A DNA stretch of 64,000 nucleotides from the NCBI GenBank assembly GCA_937888595.1, contig CALARK010000020.1, positions 124,001 to 188,000 of the forward strand, in the 5' to 3' direction. Source of the stretch: an uncultured Sterolibacteriaceae bacterium (GTDB taxonomy: Bacteria > Pseudomonadota > Gammaproteobacteria > Burkholderiales > Rhodocyclaceae). Numbering within the stretch: the stretch's first letter is position 1; each line of letters begins with the position of its first letter. A model generated the notes under the pieces. It searched no databases. It saw only the letters and a list, made by a program, of their open reading frames with translations, and had not been told where the DNA came from. The translations under genes were made by a program, and so were the position numbers. Of this stretch, positions 38,896-50,194 are shown in pieces.

Positions 38896-38930
38896 GCCGG
38901 CCGCTGGCGCTATTTGTACCTGCGGCCGGC
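38896..38930 (-). repeat. GC-rich inverted repeat after the Crp/Fnr gene
   Basis: GCCGGCCGC (38896-38904) and GCGGCCGGC (38922-38930) form a 9-bp stem with a 17-base loop, 12 bases after the Crp/Fnr stop. There is no T-run, so it may be a stability element or weak terminator. Confidence 0.45.
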
Positions 38931-38942
38931 CTCAGGCTGCAT

Positions 38943-39629
38943 TCATATTTCGTACTCGCGCAGTCCGTCGAGATCGAGCACCTCGATGCGCCTGTCCATC
39001 ATGGCGATCAGTCCGGCATCCTCGAGGTCGCGCAGATTTCTCGACAGAGATTCAGGCGTCATGCCCAGGCGGGAGGCGAGGATCTGCTTTGCTGCCGGCA
39101 GGAAGAACACGCGCCTGCCGACACCGATATCGCTGTGGCGGCTGACCAGATAGCTGGCGACCCGCTGGACATATCTTTCCGCCGTCAGGAACTCGATATC
39201 CCTCAGATAGCCGAATTCCCGCGCCGACAGCTGCTTGAGCAGCTGACCGACGAACCCCGGATGGGCATTGGCCAGATCGAGAATGACGTCCTTGTCGATA
39301 TGCAGCAACCGGGCATCGGTCAGCGCGACCGCATCGAACGAATACGCCGCCTCCGGAAACAGGAATTGATCCCCGAGAATCTTTCCCGACTCGAGCAATT
39401 CCAAAACCTTCTCTTTGCCGTCGGAAGAAACGCATTCTTCCTTGACCACGCCCGACACCACCGCAAAGAGTCCGGTCGGCCATTCGTGGGCACGAAAGAT
39501 GGTCTTGCCCTTGGCGTAGCTTCGCTCCTCTGCCGCGAGCGATATCTGCTCGATCTGCGCCTGTTCGAGATTCCGGAACAGGGGCAATTGCAGGAGAAAG
39601 GACGGAATATCGAAGAGTGAGCCTGACAA
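38943..39629 (-). CDS. Crp/Fnr-family transcriptional regulator
   Basis: A 228-residue regulator with an N-terminal cyclic-nucleotide-type effector domain (FRAHEWPTGLFAVVSGVVKE) and a C-terminal winged helix (KQILASRLGMTPESLSRNLRDLEDAGLI). It lacks the FNR cysteine cluster, so it is more like Dnr/Crp-type proteins; the ligand is unknown. The start appears to be TTG, with GAGG 7 bases upstream and no in-frame ATG nearby. That SD lies in one arm of a 10-bp inverted repeat, suggesting translational control. It lies upstream of, and in the same direction as, the GGDEF/EAL gene. Confidence 0.85.
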   Translation of the reverse strand: MSGSLFDIPSFLLQLPLFRNLEQAQIEQISLAAEERSYAKGKTIFRAHEWPTGLFAVVSGVVKEECVSSDGKEKVLELLESGKILGDQFLFPEAAYSFDAVALTDARLLHIDKDVILDLANAHPGFVGQLLKQLSAREFGYLRDIEFLTAERYVQRVASYLVSRHSDIGVGRRVFFLPAAKQILASRLGMTPESLSRNLRDLEDAGLIAMMDRRIEVLDLDGLREYEI

Positions 39630-39632
39630 AGG

Positions 39633-39700
39633 ATGACCTCGTATCCGGTGAATGGGAGGCAGGTAGCGGCGATGCGATCCTGCGCGGCGGACGAGGTCAT
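39633..39700 (-). promoter_or_regulatory. Possible SD-sequestering hairpin before the Crp/Fnr gene
   Basis: ATGACCTCGT at 39633-39642 and ACGAGGTCAT at 39691-39700 are exact complements. On the transcript the downstream arm contains the GAGG SD of the TTG start, so pairing would hide the ribosome site. The upstream arm also holds an ATG opening an overlapping out-of-frame reading frame (MTSSAAQDRIAA). Confidence 0.5.
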
Positions 39701-39717
39701 GATGTTATGCAGTGGCT

Positions 39718-39783
39718 TGCCGACAACCTATAGGAATATTCCGATTTGCAGGGGGTAAAAGTTCCGAGTATGCATTGTCGGCA
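39718..39783. repeat. Inverted repeat and palindrome in the Crp/Fnr promoter region
   Basis: TGCCGACAA (39718-39726) and TTGTCGGCA (39775-39783) are perfect arms. Between them is the 10-bp palindrome GGAATATTCC (39733-39742), a plausible operator. No Fnr box (TTGAT-N4-ATCAA) is seen. Confidence 0.45.
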
Positions 39784-39846
39784 CTGTGTCGCCGCCGCCC
39801 GGCGGGTGCAAGAGCACCAAGCCTGGGCCTGGGCCGCGCTTGTGCT

Positions 39847-40368
39847 TCAGGCGTCGCGTCGCTGCTGGCGCCGCCGTCGCGTGCGCCACTGCCAGACCGC
39901 ATCGATCAGGAAATAGGCCAGTACGCCGAAACAGCATGCCATGATGAACAGCCCGACCAGCAGGGGCTTGCCGAGGGCGGCGATGCGCTGCCAGAGCGAA
40001 GCATCCGCCTGGGCCGCGGTGTCCGCTCCTTCAGCCGCGTGGGCCGGCAAGGCGGTATCGCCCGTCACCCAGCCGCCGAGCTTGTACGCCGCGTAATACA
40101 GCGGCGGGAACGTCAGCGGATTCGTGATCAGGGTGCTGGCGGCTGCAGCGGGAATATTGGCGCGCAGCACGATGGCGGCGGCGGCCGTGACGGGAATCTG
40201 TGCCAGCGGAATCAGCAACCCGAAAAAAACGCCCAGCGCCACACCGAGCGCCACGCCGCGCCGCGACCAGCGCCACAGGCGCGGATGGCCGAGCCACGGC
40301 GCGAGCCAGCGCAACCAGCGGTTGGCCATCAGCGTTTCCCGGGTGGGTATCAGCCGCCGCCACTCCAT
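39847..40368 (-). CDS. DUF2062 domain membrane protein
   Basis: A 173-residue protein with DUF2062 features. The N-terminus reads MEWRRLIPTRETLMANRWL and is followed by GVALGVALGVFFGLLIPLAQ and ITNPLTFPPLYYAAYKLGGW, the family core, in two or three hydrophobic segments. A further membrane helix (LLVGLFIMACCFGVLAYFLI) precedes a basic tail. The function of DUF2062 is not established. It starts 2 bases after the Na/Pi transporter gene stop and so is probably co-expressed. Confidence 0.8.
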   Translation of the reverse strand: MEWRRLIPTRETLMANRWLRWLAPWLGHPRLWRWSRRGVALGVALGVFFGLLIPLAQIPVTAAAAIVLRANIPAAAASTLITNPLTFPPLYYAAYKLGGWVTGDTALPAHAAEGADTAAQADASLWQRIAALGKPLLVGLFIMACCFGVLAYFLIDAVWQWRTRRRRQQRRDA

Positions 40369-40370
40369 CG

Positions 40371-41969
40371 CTACCGGCCCTCCCCGTTGCCGGCCACGAT
40401 CGTCGCGGACAACAGCTGCCGCGCCTTGGCGCACTGCTCGACGGCACGGCGCAGGGCGCTCGCGGCGCGCAGTTGTGCGTCCATCGCCGGGACAGCGAGC
40501 CGGCCTTCCGCGCCGGCCACGAGCAATTCGGCCTTGAGCCGCTGGTAGGACGCTTCGAATGGATTGAGATCGACCTCGCCGCCGGGCGCATCCGGTTCGA
40601 GCTGCAGCAGCACGGCTTCGGCCGCGGCACGGAAGTCCGCGCCAGCCGGGCCGTCCGCGCTCCCGGTTTCGCGCAGCGCCGCGGCCGCCTCGGTGGCCAG
40701 TTCGGCGGCCGTTTCGTAGTAACGCGCCACGCGCAACAGCTCCGGCAGGCGTAGCGCGCTCTCGGGCGCCATGCCGCCGCGGTTGAGCTGGGCGATGAAA
40801 TCGGCAATGGCCAGGGTCAGCCGGTCGGCAATCAGCCGGTCCTTTTCCAGTAGCGGCGGCGCGGCGGCAAACGCGGTACGCACCGTTCCGAGGGCGATGC
40901 CGCCGAGGCGATGCAACTCGCGCGTCAGCGCATCGAGCGCCAGCGCCGGCACCGCCAGCACGGTCTTGTCGATATAGCGCGGCCGCGCCTCGTCTTCTTC
41001 CGCGCTCTTGAAGCGCCCGATCAGGAAATCGGCCAGGCGGTCGGCCAGCGGCCAGATCAGGATGACGCCAAGGATGTTGAAGGCAGTATGGAACAGGGCG
41101 AGCTTCGCTGCCGGTCCCGAATCGAGATCGAGCAAACCGCGCACGAAACCGAGAAAGGCCAGCAGCCAGGGCAGTATCGACAGGGCGACGACGCCCGTCA
41201 GCACGTTGAACAGGATGTGCGCGGCGGCGGCGCGCTTGGCGTTGGAAGTAGCGCCGATGGCGGCGAGCACCGCGGTCACCGTGGTGCCGACGTTGGCGCC
41301 GATCACCACGGCGGCGGCGGCTTCCAGGCTGACGAGGCCGCTCTGTGCCGCCGAAAAGGCGATCACCAGTGCGGCTGCCGAGGCCTGCATCAGCACCGTC
41401 ATCAGGATGCCGACCAGCACCATCGCGACGACACCGACGAGGCCCTCGCCTTGCGGCAGCGAAAAATCGGCGGCCATGCCCGAAAAACTGTCTTTCAGCA
41501 GGTCGATGCCGAGGAACAGCACGCCGAAGCCGGCCAGCGCCATGCCCAGCGCGCCGCGCCGGTTGCCGTCGCTGGTCAGGCGCAACAGCATGCCGACACC
41601 GATCAGCGGCAGGGCGAACGCATCGATTGCGAACTTCATGCCCACCAGCGCTACCAGCCAGCCGGTCATCGTCGTGCCGACGTTGGCGCCGAACAGCACC
41701 CAGAGCGCTTGTCCCAGCGACAGCAGGCCGGCGTTAACGAATCCGATCACGGCCACCGTCACCGCGCTCGACGATTGCACCGCCACCGTTACCAGTGCGC
41801 CCGAGACCAGGCCGCGCGCACGCGTCCGCGTCGACCGGGCCAGAATGCGCTCCAGCGCAGAGCCGGCGGCCAACCGCAGGCCATCGGTCATCAGCCCCAT
41901 GCCGAGCAGGAACAGGCCGACGCCGCCCGCCATGCTGCCGATCATTGCAAAGTTTTCCATGCCGATCAT
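40371..41969 (-). CDS. Na+/phosphate cotransporter family protein (NptA/YjbB-like)
   Basis: A 532-residue membrane protein with the two inverted QSSS-type repeats of the Na/Pi cotransporter II family: ALVTVAVQSSSAVTVAVIG and TVLMQASAAALVIAFSAAQ, followed by GANVGTTMTGWL and GANVGTTVTAVLA. The C-terminal 200 residues are a soluble PhoU-like helical region. It exports or imports phosphate with sodium; direction is not known. The ATG at 41960 (MENFAMIGS) is an equally good start. A weak repeat-like stretch (16/24) at 40632-40655 was not counted. Confidence 0.88.
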   Translation of the reverse strand: MIGMENFAMIGSMAGGVGLFLLGMGLMTDGLRLAAGSALERILARSTRTRARGLVSGALVTVAVQSSSAVTVAVIGFVNAGLLSLGQALWVLFGANVGTTMTGWLVALVGMKFAIDAFALPLIGVGMLLRLTSDGNRRGALGMALAGFGVLFLGIDLLKDSFSGMAADFSLPQGEGLVGVVAMVLVGILMTVLMQASAAALVIAFSAAQSGLVSLEAAAAVVIGANVGTTVTAVLAAIGATSNAKRAAAAHILFNVLTGVVALSILPWLLAFLGFVRGLLDLDSGPAAKLALFHTAFNILGVILIWPLADRLADFLIGRFKSAEEDEARPRYIDKTVLAVPALALDALTRELHRLGGIALGTVRTAFAAAPPLLEKDRLIADRLTLAIADFIAQLNRGGMAPESALRLPELLRVARYYETAAELATEAAAALRETGSADGPAGADFRAAAEAVLLQLEPDAPGGEVDLNPFEASYQRLKAELLVAGAEGRLAVPAMDAQLRAASALRRAVEQCAKARQLLSATIVAGNGEGR

Positions 41970-42003
41970 TCTTGCATGACCACCGTTGCGAGGCGACGTT
42001 CCC

Positions 42004-42027
42004 GCCGTCCCGCCAGCACCGAGTTTT
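42004..42027 (-). repeat. 24-bp dispersed repeat, copy 12 (at a methyltransferase stop codon)
   Basis: Matches 21 of 24 positions. It begins at the last base of the TAA stop of the methyltransferase gene, one base out of phase with the other stop-linked copies because the A-run is longer. Confidence 0.8.
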
Positions 42028-42854
42028 TAGTCCGGCACGAAAAAGCGATCGCGCAAGGACTCCAGCCCGAATTCCGTCAACAATGCACGGAGGCGATCCG
42101 CGGGCACACGCCCCGGCCGGCGCTCCTGCCGGGCGATGATCAGTTCGTTCTTCATCGAGTGCTCCCAGCCGACCAGTTCGGTGACGCTGACGTCGTAGCC
42201 ATGGGCCTGCAGTTGCAGACAGCGCAGCACGTTGGTGACGTGGCTGCCGAATTCGCGGGTGTGGATCGGGTGGCGCCACAGCTCGGCGAGCGGGTTCGCC
42301 AGCGTCCGGGCCTTGTGCTGGCGCAGGACGGCGGCGACCTCGGCCTGGCAGCAGGGCACCAGCACGATGAACGGCGCCCGGCGCGTCAGCGCGAAGCGGA
42401 TGGCATCGTCGGTGGCCGTGTTGCAGGCATGCAGCGCCGTGACGATATCGATGCGGTCCGGCAGTTCGGGCGCGGCGCCTGCTTCCGCCATCGGCCGGTC
42501 GAGAAAACGCATCCCGGCGAAACCCAGCCGCGCGGCCAGTTCGCGGGATTTGGCGACGAGTTCGGCACGCGTCTCGATGCCATGCACGACGGCGCCGCCC
42601 GCCTGTGCCTTGAAGAACAGGTCGTAGAGGATGAAGCCGAGGTAGGATTTGCCCGCCCCGACGTCCACGAGCTGGACATCGGGATGATCTTCTTGAATTT
42701 CCTGAAGAATCGGCTCGATGAACCGATATAGGTGATAGACCTGCTTGAGCTTGCGGCGGCTGTCCTGGTTCATGCGGCCGTCGCGCGTCAGGATGTGCAG
42801 TTCTTTCAGCAGTTCGACCGATTGCCCCGGCCTGATTTCATTTTTCTCGGACAT
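42027..42854 (-). CDS. SAM-dependent methyltransferase, Methyltransf_32-like
   Basis: A 275-residue protein with the SAM-binding motif VQLVDVGAGKSYLGFILYDL and the sequences TALHACNTATDDAIRFAL and FIVLVPCCQAEVA, which are typical of the PF13679 (methyltransferase domain 32) group. RNA or protein substrates are possible but not known. The start MSEKNEIRPGQSVE was chosen; an ATG 8 codons upstream lies in the divergent region. It is divergent from the acyl-CoA synthetase gene with a 62-base gap. Confidence 0.8.
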   Translation of the reverse strand: MSEKNEIRPGQSVELLKELHILTRDGRMNQDSRRKLKQVYHLYRFIEPILQEIQEDHPDVQLVDVGAGKSYLGFILYDLFFKAQAGGAVVHGIETRAELVAKSRELAARLGFAGMRFLDRPMAEAGAAPELPDRIDIVTALHACNTATDDAIRFALTRRAPFIVLVPCCQAEVAAVLRQHKARTLANPLAELWRHPIHTREFGSHVTNVLRCLQLQAHGYDVSVTELVGWEHSMKNELIIARQERRPGRVPADRLRALLTEFGLESLRDRFFVPD

Positions 42855-42916
42855 GGTTGGTGGTATCCTGTGCTGCATTGCAACATCGACATTTTCTGGT
42901 AAGCCAGTTTAAGGCC

Positions 42917-45607
42917 ATGAACTACGAACAGCATTACCTCACGCCCCTTTTCGAACCCAAATCCATCGCCATCATCGGCGCATCGGAAACGCCCGGTTCG
43001 GTCGGCGCCACGCTGGCCCGCAACGTCATCGACGGCGGCTTCAAGGGCAAGCTGTTCTTCGTCAACCCGCGCCATGACACGGTGTTCGGCCAGAAGGCCT
43101 ACGACAACGTCGAAAGCATCCCGCAGCGGCTCGACCTCGCCGTGATCTGCACCAAGGCCGAAACCGTGCCGGGCATCGTGGATGCCTGCGGCCGGGCCGG
43201 CACGCGTCACGCCATCGTGATTTCCGGTGGCTTCGCCGAGATGGGCACGCGCGGCGCGAGCCTGCTGCGCACCCTGCTCGATTCGGCCCGCCGCCACAAC
43301 CTGCGGCTGCTCGGCCCCAACTGCCTCGGCCTGATGCGCCCCGGCAGCGGCGTCAACGCCACTTTCGCCCACGGCAGCGCCAATCCGGGCACCATCGGCC
43401 TGATATCGCAATCCGGCGCGCTGTGCACCGCCATCCTCGACTGGGCGCTGCCCAACAACGTCGGCTTCTCCAACGTGGTCTCGCTGGGCGCCGAAAGCGA
43501 CATCGACTTCGGCGAAGTGCTGGACTACATGGTGGCCGACCCGCGCACCGAGAACATCTTCCTCTACATCGAGGGCATCAAGAACGCCCGCCGCTTCATG
43601 AGCGCACTGCGCGCCGCCGCCCGCTGCAAGCCCGTGCTGCTGATCAAGGTCGGCCGCCATCCGGCTGGGCGGCAGGCGGCCCTGTCGCACACCGGGGCGC
43701 TGGTCGGCGCCGACGACGTCTTCGACGCGGCGCTGCGCCGCGCCGGCGTGGTCCGGCTCGGCAACATCGGCCAGATGTACGCAGCCGCGCAGGCCCTCTT
43801 CTCGCACTTCCGCCCGCGCGGCAACCGCCTGATGATCGTCACCAACGGCGGCGGCCCCGGCGTGATGGCCGCCGACCACGCGGCCGACATCGGAATCCCG
43901 CTGGCGACCGTCTCCGACGAACTGAAGGCGAAACTCGACCTGGCCCTGCCGCCCACCTGGTCGCAGGCCAACCCGATCGACATCGTCGGCGACGCCGACC
44001 CGGCACGCTACGCCGCCGCGATCACCGCCTGCCTGGAAGACGAGCAGGTCGACGGCGTGATGGCGATCCTCACGCCGCAGGCGATGACGGACCCGACGCA
44101 GGCCGCACGCACGGTCATCGAGGTCGCGCGCAAGACCGACAAGCCCCTCGTCACCTGCTGGATGGGCGAGGAGCAGGTGCGCGAGGCACGGCTGCTGTTC
44201 AAGGGCGCCGGCATCCCGACCTTCCGCACGCCCGAGCCAGCCGTCGAGCTGTTCTCGCATATCTCGAACTACTACCGCAACCAGCAATTGCTGATGCAGG
44301 CGCCGGCCTCGATCGCCGACCACATTCCACCGCGCCTCGAATCCGCCCGCCTCGTCATCGAGACGGCGCTGTCCGAGGGCCGCAGGCAACTCAACGAGAT
44401 GGAATCGAAAGCGCTGCTGGCCGCCTTCCGCATCCCGATCGCCCAGACGGTCGTCGCGCGCTCGGCCTCCGAGGCGATGGTGCTGGCCGAGGAGATCGGC
44501 CTGCCGGTGGTGATGAAGGTCGATTCGCCACAGATCACGCACAAGTCGGATTCCGGTGGCGTGCGCCTCAATCTCAACTCGCTGGCGCAGGTTCGCGACG
44601 CCTACAACGCCATACTCGAGGAGGTGAAGAAGAAGCGTCCCGAGGCCATCATCCACGGCATCGCCATCGAACCGATGATCCAGAAGGCCAATGGCCGCGA
44701 ACTGGTCGTCGGCATGGTGCGCGACCAGGTCTTCGGCCCGACCATCATCTTCGGTCCGGGTGGCACCGGCGTCGAGGCCGGCTCGACCGAGCGCGCCGTC
44801 GCCCTGCCCCCGCTGAACCGCTTCCTCGTCGCCGACATGCTCGCCACGACGCGCGCCTCGGCGCGCCTCGGCGAGTTCCGCAACATGCCGCCGGTGAGCA
44901 TGGAGGCGCTCGAAGCCGTGCTGCTGCGCGTCTCGGAAATGGTCTGCGAGCTGCCGTGGATCAGGGAGATGGACATCAACCCGCTGATCGTCGACGAGAA
45001 CGGCGCGGTCGCCGTCGATGCACGCATCTCCATCGAAAACATGCCGCTGACGGCCGGCCGCTACGACCACATGGCGATCCACCCCTATCCGTCGCACCTG
45101 ACCTCGACCTACCAGACGGCGGACGGGCACGACGTGACGATCCGGCCGATCCGGCCGGAAGATGCCGACATGGAGCAGGAATTCGTCAAGAACCTGTCGC
45201 CGGAAACGAAGTACTACCGTTTCATGAACACGCTGCGCGAACTCTCGCCATCGCAGGTGGTGCGCCTGACCCAGATCGACTACGACCGCGAGATGGCCTT
45301 CGTCGCACTCACCGAAATCGACGGCCGCGAGGTCGAGGTCGGCGTGGCGCGCTACGCGACCAACCCGGACGGCGAGTCCTGCGAATTCGCCATCGTCGTC
45401 GCCGACGACTGGAAAGGCAAGGGCCTCGCCCGGCGGCTGATGGGCGTCATCATCGAGACGGCCCGCTCGCGCGGGGTCAAGTACATGAACGGCGACTTCC
45501 TCTCGGAAAACCGCCGCATGATCCAGTTCGTCACCAGCCTCGGCTTCACGCTGACGACGCACCCGGAAGATCCCGGCCTCAAGCGCGGCGTGCTGGTGCT
45601 GAACTGA
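42917..45607 (+). CDS. ADP-forming acetate-CoA ligase fused to GNAT acetyltransferase (Pat-like)
   Basis: An 896-residue fusion. The CoA-binding domain (PKSIAIIGASETPGSVG), succinyl-CoA-ligase-like domain (GLISQSGALCTAILDWAL; active His in ALSHTGALVG) and ATP-grasp (VVMKVDSPQITHKSDSGGV) make up the first 700 residues. A GNAT domain (VTIRPIRPEDADMEQEFV to FAIVVADDWKGKGLARRLMG) forms the C-terminus. Such proteins (Pat/PatZ) acetylate lysines of acetyl-CoA synthetase and other enzymes; the ligase part is often inactive but the His is present here. The TGA stop is shared with repeat copy 13. Confidence 0.92.
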   Translation: MNYEQHYLTPLFEPKSIAIIGASETPGSVGATLARNVIDGGFKGKLFFVNPRHDTVFGQKAYDNVESIPQRLDLAVICTKAETVPGIVDACGRAGTRHAIVISGGFAEMGTRGASLLRTLLDSARRHNLRLLGPNCLGLMRPGSGVNATFAHGSANPGTIGLISQSGALCTAILDWALPNNVGFSNVVSLGAESDIDFGEVLDYMVADPRTENIFLYIEGIKNARRFMSALRAAARCKPVLLIKVGRHPAGRQAALSHTGALVGADDVFDAALRRAGVVRLGNIGQMYAAAQALFSHFRPRGNRLMIVTNGGGPGVMAADHAADIGIPLATVSDELKAKLDLALPPTWSQANPIDIVGDADPARYAAAITACLEDEQVDGVMAILTPQAMTDPTQAARTVIEVARKTDKPLVTCWMGEEQVREARLLFKGAGIPTFRTPEPAVELFSHISNYYRNQQLLMQAPASIADHIPPRLESARLVIETALSEGRRQLNEMESKALLAAFRIPIAQTVVARSASEAMVLAEEIGLPVVMKVDSPQITHKSDSGGVRLNLNSLAQVRDAYNAILEEVKKKRPEAIIHGIAIEPMIQKANGRELVVGMVRDQVFGPTIIFGPGGTGVEAGSTERAVALPPLNRFLVADMLATTRASARLGEFRNMPPVSMEALEAVLLRVSEMVCELPWIREMDINPLIVDENGAVAVDARISIENMPLTAGRYDHMAIHPYPSHLTSTYQTADGHDVTIRPIRPEDADMEQEFVKNLSPETKYYRFMNTLRELSPSQVVRLTQIDYDREMAFVALTEIDGREVEVGVARYATNPDGESCEFAIVVADDWKGKGLARRLMGVIIETARSRGVKYMNGDFLSENRRMIQFVTSLGFTLTTHPEDPGLKRGVLVLN

Positions 45608-45629
45608 AAGTCGGCGCCGGCGGGACGGC
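45606..45629 (+). repeat. 24-bp dispersed repeat, copy 13 (between the GNAT fusion and tag)
   Basis: Matches 23 of 24 positions. It reads TGA then AAGTCGG at the stop of the upstream gene and ends 7 bases before the tag ATG, filling most of the 29-base gap. Confidence 0.92.
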
Positions 45630-45636
45630 GAAGGCG

Positions 45637-46201
45637 ATGGCGCGCTGCCCCTGGTGCGGTGAAGATCCGCTCTATGTCGCCTACCACGACACCGAGTGGG
45701 GCGTCCCGTGCCACGATGAGCGGACGCTCTTCGAATTCCTGATCCTCGAAGGCGCGCAGGCCGGGCTGTCGTGGATCACGATCCTGCGCAAACGCGAAAA
45801 CTACCGCCGCGCCTTCGACGGCTTCGACGCGGAGAAGATCGCCCGCTACGGCGACAAGGACGTCGCCCGCCTGCTCGGCGACGCCGGCATCGTGCGGAAC
45901 AAACTGAAGATCGCCGCCGCCATCGACAACGCGCGTGCCACGCTGGCACTGTACGAATCGGGCGGCAGTCTCGACGCACTGTTCTGGCAGTTCGTCGACG
46001 GGCGTCCCGTCATCAACCGCTGGAAGACGCTCGACGAGGTGCCGGTCCATACGCCGGCGGCTGCGGCGCTGTCGAAGGAACTGAAGCGCCGGGGCTTCCG
46101 CTTCGTCGGCCCAACGGTGATCTATTCGCACATGCAGGCGACGGGCATGGTGAACGACCATCTCGTCACCTGCCCGCGCCATCGCGAACTCACGGGCGAA
46201 C

Positions 46202-46215
<14 letters not shown>
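45637..46215 (+). CDS. tag: DNA-3-methyladenine glycosylase I
   Basis: A 192-residue base-excision enzyme that removes 3-methyladenine. Family motifs are RCPWCGEDPLYVAYHDTEWG at the N-terminus, EGAQAGLSWITILRKRENYR, and FVGPTVIYSHMQATGMVNDH near the end. Zinc ligands Cys4, the C-terminal His and Cys (HLVTCPRH) are present. The start MARCPWCGED lies 29 bases after the upstream stop, with GAAGG just before it. The 3' end overlaps clpB convergently by 14 bases. Confidence 0.95.
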
Positions 46216-48799
<2,584 letters not shown>

Positions 48800-48827
48800 G
48801 GCTGACTCCTGAATGTGGTTATTGCCA

Positions 48828-48855
48828 ACATAGGGGTGCGACTGGCGTTTTCAAC
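48828..48855 (-). promoter_or_regulatory. Likely sigma-32 (heat-shock) promoter of clpB
   Basis: On the minus strand the -35 is GTTGAAA (48855-48849) and the -10 CCCCTATGT (48836-48828), spaced by 12 bases. The SD AGGAG (48810-48806) is 6 bases before the ATG. Geometry and sequence match the lon promoter above. Confidence 0.75.
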
Positions 48856-48861
48856 AGGGGG

Positions 48862-48885
48862 AAAAGTCGGCGCTGGCAACACGGA
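48862..48885 (+). repeat. 24-bp dispersed repeat, copy 15 (degenerate, left of accessory module)
   Basis: Matches 19 of 24 positions. It lies 6 bases upstream of the clpB -35 and marks the left side of the ImmA/DUF4411 module, inverted relative to copy 16. Confidence 0.55.
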
Positions 48886-49020
48886 AACAAACGGCCAGAA
48901 GCGGCTGTTGGTGAAGGTCTGCTCTGGGGCTCCGGTAAGATAGACAGAAACCAATAGGTATGGACGAGCGAGTAAACTGCCCCATGTTTGAGTTGGTAAC
49001 GCTAAGTAAACTTGGAGCCT

Positions 49021-50184
49021 ATGGCTTTCAACCCTGAAATCTTTAGATGGGCAAGAGAAAGTGCCGGCCTTGAGTTGGAGGGCGCTGCTCGCTCTATCGG
49101 GATCGTTCAAAACTCTTTGATCGCGATTGAACATGGCGAAAAAGAGCCCTCTCGAACGACGCTGTCGAAAATGGCGAAGGTTTATCGCCGTTCGTTGCTC
49201 ACCTTTTACCTACCGTTTCCCCCACGCAAGGGTGACCGCGGCGAAGATTTCAGGACGGTTGTCGCTGACCGAACAATAGAGGCAGACGCAGGCATCGATG
49301 CGCTAGTGCGTGACCTTCGGACACGCCAGCGCCTTGTGCGCTCAGTTCTTGAAGAAGACGAAGATGTACAGCCACTGACTTTTATTGGTTCGACTAGTAC
49401 AGATAATGGCGTTCAGGCGCTAGTAAAGTCCATTGAGCAGATGTTAGGTATAACACGCGAGCATTACCGGGAGCAGAAAGATGCCGAGAGTGCATTCGCT
49501 ATCCTGCGCGAATGTGTTGAGCGTGCTGGAGTATTCGTACTCCTGATCGGTAACCTGGGAAGCCATCACTCTGCTATACCGGTCGAAGCGTTTCGAGGCT
49601 TCGCAATCGCCGATCCCATAGCGCCCTTTGTTGTCATTAATGATGGCGACGCGAAGGCAGCATGGTCGTTCACATTGCTCCATGAGTTAGCGCATCTCTG
49701 GCTTGGTGCCACTGGTGTAAGTGGAGGCGGCGCACCAGAAATGAAAATCGAACGTTTCTGCAATGAGGTGGCAAGTGAGTTCTTGTTACCACGCACGGAA
49801 GTCCAAGCCATTAATGCTGATGGGCTGGATCTCAATATGCAAATTGCCCTAGTAACAGACTATGCAACCCGTTGGCGCGTAAGCAGACCTTTAGTTGCCT
49901 ATGGCCTATTTAAGGCTGGTCGTATTTCACTTGAAGCTTGGCAAGCGCTAGACGCAGGAATTCGTGAACGCTGGATCGCAGAGCGACGACATGAGAAAGA
50001 GCGCTTAAAGGACTCAACTAGCGGCCCTAGCTACTATGTCGTCCGACGTCACCGGCTCGGGCACGCCATTCTTGACTTTGCACGACACTACACAAACGCT
50101 GGGATGCTGTCGCCATCAAAAGCCGCAAAGGTGCTTGGGGTCAAGCCGCGTAGCGTCTACCCGTTACTGGCAGTAACTGCCTGA
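49021..50184 (+). CDS. HTH (XRE) / ImmA-IrrE family metallopeptidase
   Basis: A 387-residue protein with an N-terminal XRE-type helix-turn-helix (about 5-60: ARSIGIVQNSLIAIEHGEK) and a C-terminal ImmA/IrrE zinc peptidase with HELAH at 221-225 and a downstream acid in FCNEVASEFLLP. Such proteins can cleave repressors or serve as the antitoxin-like partner of a toxin. The DNA is clearly AT-richer than the neighbours, which suggests horizontal transfer. A PIN-like DUF4411 gene follows after 10 bases. The start ATG at 49021 was chosen over TTG three codons upstream. Confidence 0.85.
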   Translation: MAFNPEIFRWARESAGLELEGAARSIGIVQNSLIAIEHGEKEPSRTTLSKMAKVYRRSLLTFYLPFPPRKGDRGEDFRTVVADRTIEADAGIDALVRDLRTRQRLVRSVLEEDEDVQPLTFIGSTSTDNGVQALVKSIEQMLGITREHYREQKDAESAFAILRECVERAGVFVLLIGNLGSHHSAIPVEAFRGFAIADPIAPFVVINDGDAKAAWSFTLLHELAHLWLGATGVSGGGAPEMKIERFCNEVASEFLLPRTEVQAINADGLDLNMQIALVTDYATRWRVSRPLVAYGLFKAGRISLEAWQALDAGIRERWIAERRHEKERLKDSTSGPSYYVVRRHRLGHAILDFARHYTNAGMLSPSKAAKVLGVKPRSVYPLLAVTA

Positions 50185-50194
50185 TCGGCTTTCG

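Noticed and set aside
40632..40655. Repeat-like stretch in the Na/Pi transporter gene
   Set aside because: Only about 16 of 24 positions match, close to what GC-rich coding DNA can give by chance.
43647..43690. KVGRHPAG in the CoA ligase/GNAT fusion
   Set aside because: This is a normal conserved motif of the ligase family and the DNA does not match the repeat.
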